From assembly GCA_963556195.1 (NCBI GenBank), contig OY744516.1, positions 32,439,593 through 32,503,592 on the forward strand: a stretch of DNA of 64,000 bases, written 5' to 3'. Source of the DNA: Sepiola atlantica (Eukaryota; Mollusca; Cephalopoda; Sepiida; Sepiolidae). A program made the translations under genes and the position numbers. Shown here in pieces: positions 34,478-46,897 of the stretch (the first letter of the stretch is position 1; each line of letters opens with the position of its first letter). The notes beneath the pieces were generated by a model. It did not search any database. It saw nothing but the letters and a program-made list of their open reading frames with translations, and was not told the DNA's origin.

Positions 34478-34660
34478 TGTTATGGTGATGTACCCTATTT
34501 TGTGACTATATGGACTTTTCTAGGCACTATGTATAGGGGAGCCTACGACAAATAATGGAGCAGTCTTTGTGTAACATACTATTCTGTACTCCTGTAAATA
34601 CACACTCTTGTAAATAGACCACTGTGTTATCTTATGTATTGTCGGTTCTTTATGGTCACA
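34478..34660 (+). repeat. Gypsy 5' LTR
   Basis: Starts TGTTATGG and ends GGTCACA, the usual TG...CA termini. Its last about 98 bp matches the 3' copy at 38431-38528. Sequence just downstream contains ACTGGTGAGAGAC and, later, AACTGGCGATG, either of which may be a primer-binding site. Confidence 0.8.
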
Positions 34661-35464
34661 ACACTGGTGAGAGACTTATTCAGACACAATATAACCTGGA
34701 CTTATGCTGCACGCAACACTGGCAATGAGAACTTGGACTTATGCCAGATACAACATAACCATTACTACAACTGGCGATGTTGGATTTTCGAAAAAGACGT
34801 ATGTGGTGTGCTCCGAAAAATTGTTAATTACAACAGTAACAGTGAGAAGTTAAAAGCCATATCTGCGGAAGGAAAGTCTCCAACGTCAGAAAATAGGATT
34901 TAAAAAGTGTTTCGTTCTTGAAAAGGATTCCAAGTCATTTCCCAATATGTGGTTTTGAAATCTAAATTGTTCAACCAGGAAAGATAAAAAATAACAAACA
35001 GGCTGTCAATTTTTCTTTGGTTGCTTATTGTTTAATCAGGAACACATAAATAAGTTTGAACAAGCTTACTTTTTTCGTCGCTTGCTAAGAAGTGAAGAAT
35101 TTATCTTCCAGTGGGAAAAGTTACGTCCGTATATAAAAAAAATAAACGAAAAAGTCAGTAACCTATTTATTTCAAAGGACAAAAATAGAGGAATTTAAAA
35201 GTCCCATGTTGATAACATTAAACACCAACAAGAACAACCACTTCGACTAGAAGAGAAATGTCGAGAAAAACAAATAAAACGAATGGGATATCAGAAAAAA
35301 ATGGAAATAGAAAAGCTTCGTTTTGAAGAGCAATTTCAACAAAAAAGAAGATAAATTTCAAGAAAAACAATTGGAGCAAATGAAAAGATTTGAGGAAATT
35401 TTTTTTCATACCCAACAAGAACAGAAAAAAAAATACGAATTATCGAATAGGGGTTAAAATATCA

Positions 35465-36060
35465 AAGATAAAAGTTATACTTTTATCTTTCACAAAACAC
35501 TATTTCGAGCGTTATTGATAATTTTACTTATGACCCTGAAAACAAAATTACGTTTGCTTCATATTTTAGACGATATGAAGATCTTTATAATATGGACTGT
35601 GTGAATTGGACCGATTTTAAAAAGGTTTGTTTGCTATTATGAAAGTTGGGTACGGTTGAACATACCAAATTCGTCAATTATATGTTGCCACAAAAAATCA
35701 GAAATCTTCATTTGTTGAAGTGGTACAATTATTAACTAAATTGCTTAGCCCTAAAACGTCTCTTTTTCACAAAAGGTGGAAATGTATAAATCCCACAAGG
35801 AAAGAAGAGAAAGACTACACTACTTTCACCAAGATTCAAGAGACATTAAGCAAAGCAGAGTGTCACATATTAGAAGAATCCATAACAAAAAGAAAATTAA
35901 TTCACCAGCTAAATTTGATCAACCAAAGGAAAATAATTTGCCTCCTAAATCGTGTTTTGGTTGTGGCCAATTGTTTTGGTACAAAGATTGTTCATATAAA
36001 GTGAAAAAGTGTTTTCTTTGCAGTCGGATGGTACACAAAAGTAAACACTGCAGAGTTAAA
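35465..36060 (+). pseudogene. Gypsy gag remnant with zinc knuckles
   Basis: Across frames, a capsid-like block (DPENKITFASYFRRYEDLYN at about 35534-35594) is followed by a region with two CCHC-type knuckles. The first, CFGCGQLFWYKDC from about 35953, has lost its His. The second, CFLCSRMVHKSKHC, keeps the C-x2-C-x4-H-x4-C spacing. Retroviral-type gag packages element RNA. Stops and frameshifts show it is dead. Confidence 0.75.
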
Positions 36061-36109
36061 AATAAAGTAAAAAAAATCTTTATTAAAATTGCTAAAAGTA
36101 ACGAAGCTG

Positions 36110-36210
36110 AAAATATCAGGAAGTTTGTGCAGATAAAAATGTTAAATAAAAATATTAAGTTACAGCTTGATTCCGGCTCAGAACTATCAATAATAAATCT
36201 TCAAACATGA
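36110..36210 (+). pseudogene. Gypsy aspartic protease fragment
   Basis: LDSGSELSII contains the Asp-Ser-Gly active-site triad of retropepsins, with D encoded at 36169-36171. It follows the zinc-knuckle region in the same frame and is cut by a stop at about 36208. Confidence 0.75.
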
Positions 36211-36579
36211 AAAAAAATTGGAAACCCAACTTTGATGTGAACGAGAAAAATAGCTAAAAGCGTCACTGGTACACAAATAAAATTTGAAGGCGAGCTTATC
36301 TCTAACGTTACATTAAAAAGGTAGACTTTGAAAGTAAGAATGTCCACAGTGAACAACTCAAGCAATCTGCTACGTACGGACTGGATGGAGAAATTTCAAT
36401 TATGGAATATGGCTATAAAGTTTTTCTGTCAAAATATTGGAACTTTAAATGCCAGCGCAGAGAGACTAAAGAAAGAATTAAAAGAAACCTTTTCGGAAGT
36501 TTTCTCTGTTGTACTGGGAAGATGTAAAAAAGTGACTGCCAAGTTTTAATCAAAACCAAATATTCAACCAGTTTTTTTT

Positions 36580-37190
36580 TTAAGAAAAGAAATGTTCCAT
36601 TCGCATTATTAAATCAGATTGGCAAGGAATTAAATAGACTCATAAAAATGGGAGTATTATCGAAAGTAGAGTACAGTGAATGGGATTCGCCTACAGTCTA
36701 CGTAAAAAAAAGTAAAAAGATCCATGTTTGTGCAGATTTCTCCACAGGATTGGACCATGCACGAAAGGATTACCACTACCTCTGCCTAGTCCAGTAAAGA
36801 TATTCGCCAAACTCAACGGAGGAAAATATTTTTCAAAGGTTGATTTAAGTGATGCTTATCTACAAATACCTGTGGACGAGAAGTGCTCAAAGTTAGGGGT
36901 TTGTACAAATTCGAACAGTTACTATTTGGGGTTAAGGTTGCACAAGCCATTTTTCAACAAGTAATGGATACATTACTTAACGGACTGGAATTTGCGACAA
37001 CCTACCTAGATGACATTTTACTGATAAGTAATAGCACCGAACAACACAAATTATATGTTCACAAAGTATTTAAGATATTCCAGAACTATGGATTTAAATT
37101 GAAGGAGGGAAAATGCGATTTTTTCATGGAAAAAAATAAAATATCTTGGTCAAATTATAGACAAAGATGGTAGAAGACCAGATCCAGAGG
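36580..37190 (+). pseudogene. Gypsy reverse transcriptase, frameshifted
   Basis: Conserved palm blocks appear in two frames: NGGKYFSKVDLSDAYLQIPV, carrying the first catalytic Asp, at about 36817-36877, and TYLDDILLIS, the YxDD box, with YLDD at 37003-37014. The catalytic Asp residues are retained, but the frame shifts near 36885 and 37150. FGVKVAQAIFQQVMD lies between. Confidence 0.85.
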
Positions 37191-37340
37191 CAGCTAGTGT
37201 TATAAAAAAATGCTGGCGTCAGAAAACGTATCATCACTACAAGGATTTCTTGGATTAGCAAATTAATATAATGTGTTTATTCCAAACATGCACAATTTGC
37301 CAACGCCTCTTAATGAGCTATTAAAAAAGAAAAAGATTGG

Positions 37341-37740
37341 GTGTGGATGACAGAATGCCAGGAGGCATTTGAAAAAAGAAAAAATATCCACACATCAGAA
37401 TTACATTTGATGCACTACAATCCAGATTTCGAAATCATTGTAGTTACTGATGTTAGCTCGTATGGCATCGGAGCCTGCATATTCCACAAAATGGAAGACG
37501 GATTGCTAAAACCTATCGCCCACATGATAAGTTTTAGCTGTGGGTATTATTTTTGCAGTCACCAAATTTCATCGTTTCGTTCACAGAAGACATTTTGGTT
37601 GCAAACCGACCATAAGCCATCGTTAACAATTTATGGGTAAAAAACAGGATTACTAATGTAGACTGCAAACAGACTGCAAAGATGGGGGACCATTCTCCTC
37701 ATTTGTAATTATAGAATGTAGTTTCTCCCATCGTCAAAAA
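37341..37740 (+). pseudogene. Gypsy RNase H-like domain, degenerate
   Basis: VVTDVSSYGIGACIFHKMED at about 37440-37500 is the first RNase H block, with Asp in TDVS. LQTDHKPSLTIYG near 37600-37640 is the later block. A deletion or frameshift separates them. Confidence 0.78.
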
Positions 37741-37984
37741 TTAGTCATGCTGACGGCTTATCTAAACTTATCCCAAAATATACTGAACCCCTTTGAAGAT
37801 ATAGTGATTGGCTCCCTACAATCTGAGGTAGAAGTAAAAAATACCTTGTGTAACGCTATTAGGGAGCTTCTGGTTACACTGGAAGAAATAAAAGAGACTG
37901 CGTTAAACAACGATTTTAAAAAAAAAAAAAAAGTAAAATACAGACAACTCTCGGAGGTGCATTGCAATCTGTGATGAACTAGTT

Positions 37985-38430
37985 ATATACGGAAATCAAG
38001 TTGTTATTTCTGCAGCATTACAAAAAAGAATACTAACAGAATGTCATGTCAGTCACCCAGGCATTTTGAGAATGAAAAGTCTCATGAGAAGTATGGACAT
38101 AGACATTGAAAATGCGGTGAAACTATGCAAAGGTTTTGCTTTGGCAGCCAATAACCTCCTATAAGTTAAGACCCTGGCCGAAAACTGATGTGGTTTAAGA
38201 ACCACATAGATTTTGCTAGCCTACTGGATGGTTTCTATTACCTAATAGAGGTGGACATTTTCTCAAAATAGTCGGACATATTAAAATGTAAGAAAACCAA
38301 CCACAGAAGTAACCATTATTTTTTTTTACATACATTATTCGCCTAGTTTGGGGTCATTGACTGTATTGTATCAGACAACAGAATGCAATTCATGTCTAGT
38401 GAATTTAATCTTTTCGGTCAAACATTTGTA
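37985..38430 (+). pseudogene. Gypsy integrase, truncated
   Basis: An H2C2-type N-terminal segment with CHVSHPGILRMKSLMRS at about 38043-38093 is followed by core fragments HIDFASLLDGFYYLIEVDIF and VSDNRMQFMSSEFNLF across frames. The catalytic Glu region and C terminus are missing because the sequence passes directly into the 3' LTR fragment. Confidence 0.75.
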
Positions 38431-38528
38431 GTCTTTCTGTAACATACTATTGTGTACTTCTGTAAATACACACTCTTGTAAATAGACCATCGTGATATCT
38501 TATTGATTGTCAGCCCTTCCAGGTCACA
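38431..38528 (+). repeat. Gypsy 3' LTR, truncated
   Basis: Matches the last 98 bp of the 5' LTR (GTAACATACTAT, TAAATACACACTCTTGTAAA, ending GGTCACA) with scattered substitutions. Confidence 0.85.
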
Positions 38529-38635
38529 TATATATATATTATTTTAATAAAGAAATATTTTTAAATTTTAAAAAATTGTTTCTCTTGATATCAGAATATA
38601 TCTATCTTGATATAAGTATATATATTTTAATATAA

Positions 38636-38679
<44 letters not shown>

Positions 38680-38721
38680 ATATAAGTATATATATTTGTA
38701 TATTTATATCTTGATATAAGT

Positions 38722-38753
<32 letters not shown>

Positions 38754-38867
38754 CCATATAAGTATATATATTTGTATATTTATATCTTGATATAAGTACA
38801 CACACACATATATATATATATATCCATATAAGTATATATATTTGTATATTTATATCTTGATATAAGT

Positions 38868-38925
<58 letters not shown>

Positions 38926-38962
38926 ATATAAGTACTTCTCTCTCTCTATCTCTCTCTTTTTG

Positions 38963-39008
<46 letters not shown>
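38529..39008. repeat. Compound satellite: GATATAAGTA unit, (TA)n, (CA)n
   Basis: Three direct copies of a roughly 67-105 bp unit (CCATATAAGTATATATATTT, then TATCTTGATATAAGTAC, then (CA)n(TA)n) at about 38685-38935. TA tracts and a short (CT)n at 38937-38956 follow. Confidence 0.9.
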
Positions 39009-39011
<3 letters not shown>

Positions 39012-39319
39012 CGAAATGAAAAAAAATATTCAAATTGTATTGGAAACGATCGTACGCCAAATAATCGTTGTGTTTGAATTCTTGGAACTGATATAGATAA
39101 TGTTCTAATTTTGTTGGTCTCAACTCAGTTTATTTATATGTATATGTACGCTCCCCTATGGTTTGAGCACTTCGTATGATAAAATTATGGTTTCCACTTA
39201 GCATAAAAGCAATACTCTTCCATAAAAATAATTGAGTACTTTTGGTTATTAGTATCGTAAAAAATATAAATAAATAAGTTCGTTTACATACGATATAATT
39301 TATCTCACAGCACTATCAG

Positions 39320-39440
39320 TTTCGTTTCCTCGATCAGTAGAGCAATGAATGTCAACTACCAGGGTCCTGGTTTCAGATCTTGCTACGTCTAGCCACACTG
39401 ATGAGTAGTAGAGACGACGAAACAAATATCTGTGGATAAT
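39320..39440 (+). mobile_element. tRNA-like SINE head followed by a hammerhead motif
   Basis: An A-box-like TCGATCAGTAGAGC (39330-39343) and a B-box-like GGTTTCAGATC (39369-39379) are 25 nt apart, the normal spacing in a tRNA-type pol III promoter. About 14 bp later comes a hammerhead motif. The segment ends in a TA-rich tail next to a Helitron-like terminus at 39460. Pol III promoter plus hammerhead is the design of the Schistosoma Sm-alpha SINE-like repeats. Confidence 0.55.
39393..39435 (+). ncRNA. Hammerhead ribozyme motif in the SINE-like unit
   Basis: Stem I is CCACA (39393-39397) with UGUGG (39431-39435). The core CUGAUGA is at 39398-39404. Stem II is GUAGU with ACGAC around an AGAG loop, with one A-G mismatch. 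GAAA is at 39419-39422, and AUC precedes the predicted cut. Stem III is poorly paired, so activity is doubtful. Unlike the other motifs, it lacks the extra base before stem II. Confidence 0.6.
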
Positions 39441-39459
39441 TATATTTTATATATATATA

Positions 39460-39490
39460 CTAGCTGTCTCAATCTGGCGTTGCCTGGGAG
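39460..39490 (-). mobile_element. Helitron-like 3' terminus
   Basis: Minus strand: an imperfect CCAGGCAACGCCAG hairpin, a spacer, then CTAG directly before T in a (TA)n tract. This is the Helitron 3' signature with A/T insertion. The element would extend rightward; its other end was not found. Confidence 0.45.
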
Positions 39491-40055
39491 TTTTTTTTAC
39501 TTCGTTTAACTGTGTATTTAAAGAGAGAAATTACTTTCATTTACTTTTTAAAAAAATATATTTGCATTGGGCTCAAGCTGAAATATCTTAACAAAATTCT
39601 TTTACAATTATTAATTGAATTAAACCAATACACTTTCTACAATGTAATTTCATATTTGCTCTTTTTCATTATAATAAAATGTAAATTAATACAGTTTCGC
39701 AAATTATTATTTACTATATAGTCATTCAATGTTTATATTATATTTTTGTTCAATCTTTCGTCTTACGAATAGTCCAAATGTTAAAAAAATGTAATTTTAT
39801 TAACATTTAAACGACTTTTTTCACTGTGTTTCTTTGGATATGGCCGTTTGGTAGTAATAGCAATTGACTGAACGATTTCGTGTTTTGAAAACATTTCAGT
39901 ATGGTTTTCGTTGTACAAGTGAAACCGAAAAAACGCTATTTTTCAGTAAAACTGCCCATCTCTAATAAATATATAACTATATGTCTGAATATGTACATCA
40001 TATATTTGAATATAAAGATATATATATTTGAATATATGTATATATATTTTGAATA

Positions 40056-40131
<76 letters not shown>
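40056..40131. repeat. (TA)n microsatellite
   Basis: About 75 bp TA tract, 45 bp upstream of the TIR element at 40177. Confidence 0.97.
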
Positions 40132-40133
<2 letters not shown>

Positions 40134-40176
40134 TATATGTGTGTGTGTTTTCATTAAGGGAAATGTTATTAAATGA

Positions 40177-41351
40177 CACAGTTTTTTTGTTTTATGAGGC
40201 TTTAAAAAGAAATTCAATTTTCTGAATAGACCATTTGGTATTGTAGTCAAATTGGTGTATATAAATTCTGTGGGTTTCTTGTTCTATATTTTTGTAAGTA
40301 CTTTTGATTTGATTAAACTGTGCAAAACTAATCTCTTCAACCAGAAAAATATTTTTTAACGAATTAAATAATATTAAGCAATTTTCTAATTATATTGCCG
40401 ATGAACAAATTAAATTAATGACTAGAAACTTAGACATACTAATAATAATCAAACTTAATATTTCCCACTATAGTAATTTATTCTATTGTAACGAATGAAT
40501 GCATCTGAATTTTAAATTGGATGAAAAAGCTCTGAAAAATACAATATATAGATATATATATATACCACATTAACCATGATAATTAAATAAGATTCATTAT
40601 TTATTATTAAAAAATTTAAACGGTTAACAGTAACTCTTTCAGACCCTAAAGCAGTAGAAAAAAAAACAATTTTATATATCAGTTTCAATGCGTTTTGGGA
40701 GAATTTATCTCCGACAATAATATTTTTTTTTTAAAGTAATTGTTACATCTGTTATACTACAATATCACTTTCCCGTAGACTTACCCCACATTTCTATGAC
40801 ACTAGCTCAATTTCCCAACACCTAAAAAACATAACTGCCTCCTTCTCAATATTGACACGTTTTAGTCAATAATGCAAAAACAATACACTATGATACCAAC
40901 ATAAAAATATTAAAAATCCTTGAAGCCATCTACATTAAAACTTGACACCTCACAATTAATAACATTAATTATGAAACTAGTCCTAAACTCAAAAGTGTCT
41001 AGCATAGTAATTAAAACTAACAAATTCTCAGTTGTTAGACGTTATCATTTTGAATCCTGTATGTGCATTTCACATTATCATGTTCACATGCAACCTATAT
41101 AGATACTCGTTTTGCAATTGCTAAATACTAGTCATTAAAAAGTAAAAGAAAATAGATGTAAACACACCAAGACTACACCCCCCCCCCCCCCGACCCAATA
41201 ATGATTTGGTGAATCAAATCGAAAGTACTCATGAAAATATGTAACAAGAAACCCTCGGAACTTATATACACCAATTTGACCGCAATATCAAATGGACGTA
41301 AAATTGAAGAAAAAAAAATGCTTCAAAAAACAAAACAAAAAACTGTGCTAT
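40177..41351. mobile_element. TIR element, about 1.17 kb, non-coding
   Basis: Ends match as an inverted repeat of about 140 bp: CACAGTTTTTTTGTTTT...GGTGTATATAA...GTTTCTTGTT on the left and its reverse complement at about 41212-41350. The best-conserved block is TCAAATTGGTGTATATAA. The interior is AT-rich without coding signal. Target duplication is not clear. Confidence 0.72.
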
Positions 41352-41947
41352 AAAGTTAGATAAGTTTATATATTACTATGTACAGGATTCACTCCTAAAC
41401 TAATTAACCGATCATTATGAATTTCGGAACACAGCTGCTAGGCTTAAAGGGTCCAAATGTGGGGCATATTTAGTTTAATTTAGTTTCATGCGAGGAGAGT
41501 AAGAAGTGGGTGCAAACCTTTTGTGAAAATTCAGATACCTCCAATTTTTGTGAAATCTTAACAATAGTAGACATTAATTAATAAATTCTTCTGCAAAGTT
41601 CAGTTTCTTTGGAGTATTTTGAAGGATTTTTAGGGGTCATAATATGGACACAACCTCTTTTTTGAAAATTCAAATACATCAGATTTGCATTGAATTTGAT
41701 ACATAGTCAGTAGACACCAATTAGGCAAAATTCCCAGAATTTTAATTTCTTAAGACCCCTTAAGCTTAAGCCATACATTTTAGAAATTTTCTAGAATCAA
41801 AATCATGTAATGGATTTTGATCAAACTTAGAATAAGGATTCTAAACATTATATCTTCATTTTAATCTTCGTAAGGGAACATAAAAGTGGTGCAAAACTGT
41901 TCTGTTCGAGGAATAAATTTAACCATCCCAAGACAAGTATTCTTCTA

Positions 41948-41948
<1 letters not shown>

Positions 41949-42003
<55 letters not shown>
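41949..42003. repeat. (TA)n microsatellite preceded by CTAG
   Basis: TA tract directly after CTAG at 41945-41948. No GC hairpin precedes it, so a Helitron end is only a possibility. Confidence 0.9.
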
Positions 42004-42008
<5 letters not shown>

Positions 42009-45000
42009 GAATATAAAAATAAATTTACTAAACTTAATGAGTGCAAATGATAATTTCACATTTTTTATTTTATATATGCAGCTATGTGCATTCCACAGAG
42101 ACTGCTGCCACCACTCGTCTGCTTTTGCAGCACTCTCTATTCTTACACTCTGGAGCATGTGCAACACAGTGCAAAAAGACTTCCTTACAGCATTTTTAGT
42201 GCGTTAAACTCTTTCTGTCTGTTGTAATCATGACAAAAGGCACAAAGAATCATTTCTTAAAACGAATGCGATTCTTGTGAAAGCAATTTTCTAAATATTG
42301 AATGATTGAAGGCTTTTGCTGAACAAAATAACTGTTATTGAAAATTAGGAATCAGTTCAGTCTTAAACTTGATAGGTGGAGAAGGGGGGGATGAGGGCAT
42401 AATTTTGTGAGAGTGTCTTTTAGAGCAGGTAAAAAAAAAAAAAAAAATTCCAATTGTTTTTTTTTAGAATTGTTATATTATACTTCTCTCATCCTCCTCT
42501 TCTCCTCCACCACAAATTTCTTTGATAGATAAAATTACAAAAATAATAAAGTTTCTTGTCTTTTATTCAATTTTTCTTTCTTTCAGCAAATGAAAATAAA
42601 AAAAAATTATGCCCGGAATTACAGGGTGTTTGCTAGCTTCCTTAGTTGTAGAGTAAATAGCACCGTTTTTCCGTTTGAGAAATCGAAGAAGTTGTGTGTT
42701 TCTTTTTTTAAAAGTGCGAGCAGACTTATATATCAAAGATTGACAATTAGAATAGATTGGCTTGTGTTGTGAAATGCTAGGAGTGCTGAACGAAAAGATA
42801 TTTATTTAAAACATCAAGAAAAATGAACTAACATTAAAAAAAATAAAAATGAGACATTTTTATTTTCTTCTATTAATTATTTCACAGTTCTATCTTGGTT
42901 AAAATTAATTTACTGAGCAAATAAGTATAAATTGCGCACAGAATTCTATCATTGTTCTAATAGTAAATATTATATAGTAAATTTCTCTAACTTCGAAAAA
43001 GAAAAAAAAGAAAACTCATTAGCCATAATTAGAAACTAATATCTACTTTACATATTAATTGACTATTAAATAAATGACATATCGTCTAAACATGTGCAAG
43101 AAACTTTTGTCAGAAACTTGAGTAGATATTTATACTGAATTAGGAAAAGAAATTCTCTACTTTCAAATAACATTTTGTTCAAAACAATTTAAACTACACT
43201 AATTTGATATGAAACTAAAACTTTTCAATTTTATTTCTTTACGTACAAGTAAGTATGGTGTAAGGCCAAGTTTATGATAGATTCCCTCACTAATAACACA
43301 ATGAAGGCAAGAACAGAAATACACCAAACTCCTTCAGCTGAAACACACATGCATAACAAACGAAAGTGAAAATGATGTGTAATTTTTATTAAGAATGAGT
43401 TTAAAACAAAGAATTGTAGGGGACATTTTGTTATGTATATTCTAAGAACGCAATGGGAAAGAAGATTGTGGATGTTTGTGTATTATTTATAATCTGAAAA
43501 TGTAGCTTTGGAAAGTCTTTTTATTAGACGTGTAATTGCTGATAGGCATAGTGATTAATATGAAGTGAGTGGACAGATACAAAAAAATGACCTTAAGTAT
43601 ATTTCTACCATATTTCTTTTGTGTTGTTTTGGGTCGAAGGATGAGGACTTATTACCGGGGAGAGGGGGGTAGTCACCTCTACAACCGCCCTGAAATTAGT
43701 CAGCAAAAAGAAAATGGCTGAGCAGATAAAATATAAAAATCGGTAAATTAAAAAAAAATACATTTTTTATGTGAATACATACTAATGATCAGACTAAAGT
43801 GTATACAAAACAGAATTCTATATGCAGTTTCTGTTTATGTAGCTATACCGGTCGAGCAAATAGGGGAAATCTCATTTTACTTTATATATAAGATTACTAA
43901 ATTTCTTTTCCCATTTAACATTTTAAAGTTAACATTGGAACATAATATTTGAAATAGATAAGTTTGATACAATATTCCAATATGTAAATCCTATTTTAAT
44001 ATTTGTTGAAAGAGAAAAAAACAGACACTATGCTTTAGTCTGTGTCAGAAATGTTGAAATGATAAAATGTTATTTGCAATATTTACATTCAGACTAGTGT
44101 TCTCAGTTTGTTTTTATCTGTACAACATTTTGCCTTTATCCTTAAGCTGAATGCAGGTTCCTGTTGAAATTGTCTGGGAGTCTCTTTGGGAGTATAAATT
44201 CGTTGTTTATCTGCCCACGTTGTGGGGAGAGAAAAGATGGCTATCTTACTACTTTGGTTGAATTCGGATGATGTATTATTAGAGGTTTTTAGAGAGAGAG
44301 GAGAGAAAGACTGAAAAGGAGAGAATCTTCTGAAGCACGAAAGGAAAGTGAATGTATGGTAAAAGGAAAAGATGAAGCATGATTAACATTAACTAAATAA
44401 TATTTATTTAGTGTGAGGAGCGAAAGAGAAGATGTACACGTTTATCAAAGTGAATTGAAGGTGAGAGTTTGTTCATGTATTTTGGGTTCGTGCTGATTGT
44501 TCAAAAGTCTAAGAAAAGGTGTGTGTGTGTGTGTAACAGAATGGATATGTAAAAAAAATGTTGAATGGACTGGTAAATATTCATCTCCCTGGAACTGCAT
44601 AAGAAGGTACATTTATTTTAGGAAGTGATTAAAAGAAAGAAAAGACAGACATTGATACTTGATGTTCCTTGGTTAATTAAGAAGTGGTGATGACGAAAGT
44701 TCTTTGAAACATCATGACAGGTACAGCTAGGTGCACCGGGCATCATAGCTGTCAAAATCCCTACTGAATAATTCCTGTGTCTTTTATACTATGGTATTGA
44801 AATCGGCTCCCGAGAATAGAACTTTGCATCTCAGTGGGGATGCTTTTGATTGATCTCAAAATACAACCATTTTATCTTTCTTATTTCCACTCGATGTTTT
44901 GTGTTGATCCATATGTGTAAAAACCTTTTACACACTCTCTACTTGAATGCCACAGATTGTACAATCCTCCTATTCGATCTTGCGCCACTTCTGTAGATTG

Positions 45001-45244
45001 AATAGGAGATCTGTTTTGAAGTTCTCAGAATGTAACCAATTTGACAGACACCTGAAGACACCCCGAAGGTGCAGTTACCGAAATGTGAATATATAAAAAT
45101 GAAAATGGCTTAAAATATAAATAATGCAAACATACCTTTGTGTTGAAAAACTTAAATGGCCTAAAAAGAAGAAATTGCATACCTAATTTCCGAAATGATG
45201 TATGTGTACTTTCATGGTGAAATAACTATTTTCTTTTGCTAGAA
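42004..45244. other. Long AT-rich stretch, nothing firm
   Basis: No coding or family assignment. A (GT)n run lies at about 44519-44534. At about 45050-45090, CCTGAAGA...GGTG...ACCGAAATG resembles a decayed hammerhead but stem pairing is inconsistent. Confidence 0.4.
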
Positions 45245-45440
45245 ACAAAGTGTAGTATCTGTTCTGATACTACACTTCATCTTTTCTGTCCTCGGTCAGT
45301 TAAGGAGAAATTCTTCTAGACTGAATTTAAATTTTTGTCCAAATCCAAAGTGCCCCTTTTTGGAGAGCTGGATTTTCTCCCCATTAAAAAGCGAAATTGA
45401 ATCTTACTCTTCCCTCATGGGGAGACAAATAAATAGGAAC
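45245..45440 (+). mobile_element. U2-headed SINE copy
   Basis: The head CAAAGTGTAGTATCTGTTCT matches the U2 5' domain and is followed at once by an inverted echo, GATACTACACTT. The body contains TCTAGACTGAATTTAAATTT and GAGAGCTGGATTTTCTCC, and the tail is CATGGGGAGACAAATAAATA. The same order is seen at 46898, 32981 and 50439 (minus). Confidence 0.75.
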
Positions 45441-46294
45441 CGATTTCTTAAAAGTGAATAAATATAAAACTAGTGCAAGTATGATAGTCTTGAAAGCCAT
45501 CTTAATTTGTGGATTCGTTACTCTTATGTATAAAATTATTCAGAAAACAAATTAAATGTTGAGGATTCAAATTCATTTAAAGTGTGTGTGTGTGGGGAGG
45601 GTAAATCAAAAAATAAAAATACTAAAAACAATTATTTCTCAAACGAATTTTTTGAAACATTTAATGTAATTAGCAAATCATTAATAAAACAATTTTTAAT
45701 AAAAAAAAAAATTGAAAATGATTTTCTTCTCAGATATGAATACATTTCTGGCAAACTAAAATCCCACCTTTCTAATAATGTCTGGTTGCTATTTATGTAA
45801 AAAAAATCTTTAGCTTAAATGATAAAAACAAAAATAAAATTCAGAATGAAAAAAATCCCTACTTATCTCTATATACTAATATATTCTAATTTTTTAAATT
45901 ATTTTTTATGGTGTATTAAATTCCTTAAGGAGACAAGCATAATGTTTTTTTTTCATTAATGTTTTGAATTTTCTTTTTTTATGTTAAATTTCTTGGATTA
46001 TAAACTTGCACTGAATGATCATTCATTTTTGAAAGTTCCTATTGGCTTTAAGCCATTTTTCTTTTTAATAATTCTCTGCCTTAAAATTTACCCTAAGAAC
46101 TTTCTTAGATTTCTATTTAGTTTAGTAATGAAGAAAATATTTGGCACTGGCTTCTTTTAGTAGTTCAAATAATTTACTTTTCATTCGAAAATATAATCTC
46201 AACAACTAATACACATTATATTGGTTTAATAAATATCTTGTAATCATTTTTTTTATTACGTTTTTATGTTAATTCTCTTAAATTTTATTAAATA

Positions 46295-46321
46295 CTAGAC
46301 GCCCTGTGACCCGTTGGGTCA
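46295..46321 (-). mobile_element. Helitron-like 3' terminus
   Basis: Minus strand: a perfect hairpin TGACCCAACGGGTCA (46307-46321), an 8-nt spacer and CTAG (46295-46298) next to T. This is a textbook Helitron 3' end. The element would extend to the right toward the U2-headed SINE at 46898. Confidence 0.6.
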
Positions 46322-46897
46322 ACATTGACCATTGTATATTAGTAATACGTTTAGTGCCCATAACCGATTGTGAAGGTATGTAGATATTTTAAAAGTACAT
46401 TTATTGGTATTTTATGAAACATGTATTAGATTTAAAGACATTGTATAACTATTTACAAAAATCTTTTATTAGCAATAATCTTTGCATGTTTCTCATCATT
46501 AACAAAAACTATAATAATTTCCTTCCTCACTTGACTCAATCTATATCATACTAACATTTATTTTTTTAACCTGATTGAAGATAAAATGAACTCACAGCTT
46601 TTAGATTATGAACCTTTTGTGTTTAATACATTCCTCCCCTTCCTACCACTTCTCGTCTCATTTACTCCCCCTCCTTATATTCCATACATTTTGTGTCCAA
46701 ACAATCAACCAAGCAAGAATATAATTTTAGTGATATGTAAATTGACTAATTAGCATGACGACTACTTAAGTATTCAAGTAGCAAGGACAAGATCAGAAAC
46801 CAGTAAACAAGACTAGCGACTACTACTAAACTGTGAAATAAGAATGGAATCCACATTTACAAAATATTGACTTACACTTCACATACATGTGAGCTGG

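Larger units (their letters stand above)
34478..38528 (+). mobile_element. Gypsy LTR retrotransposon, decayed
   Basis: A degenerate Gypsy element with a full 5' LTR (34478-34660), gag remnants, protease, reverse transcriptase, RNase H and N-terminal integrase, ending in a truncated 3' LTR (38431-38528). Frames are broken many times. Integrase sequence runs directly into the LTR fragment, so the end of integrase, anything beyond it, and the first part of the 3' LTR were lost in one deletion. It sits within GATATAAGTA/(TA)n satellite on both sides. Confidence 0.88.

Noticed and set aside
45050..45090. CCTGAAGA...GGTG...ACCGAAATG resembling a hammerhead
   Set aside because: Two competing hairpins are possible and stems I and III do not pair well; at best a decayed copy.
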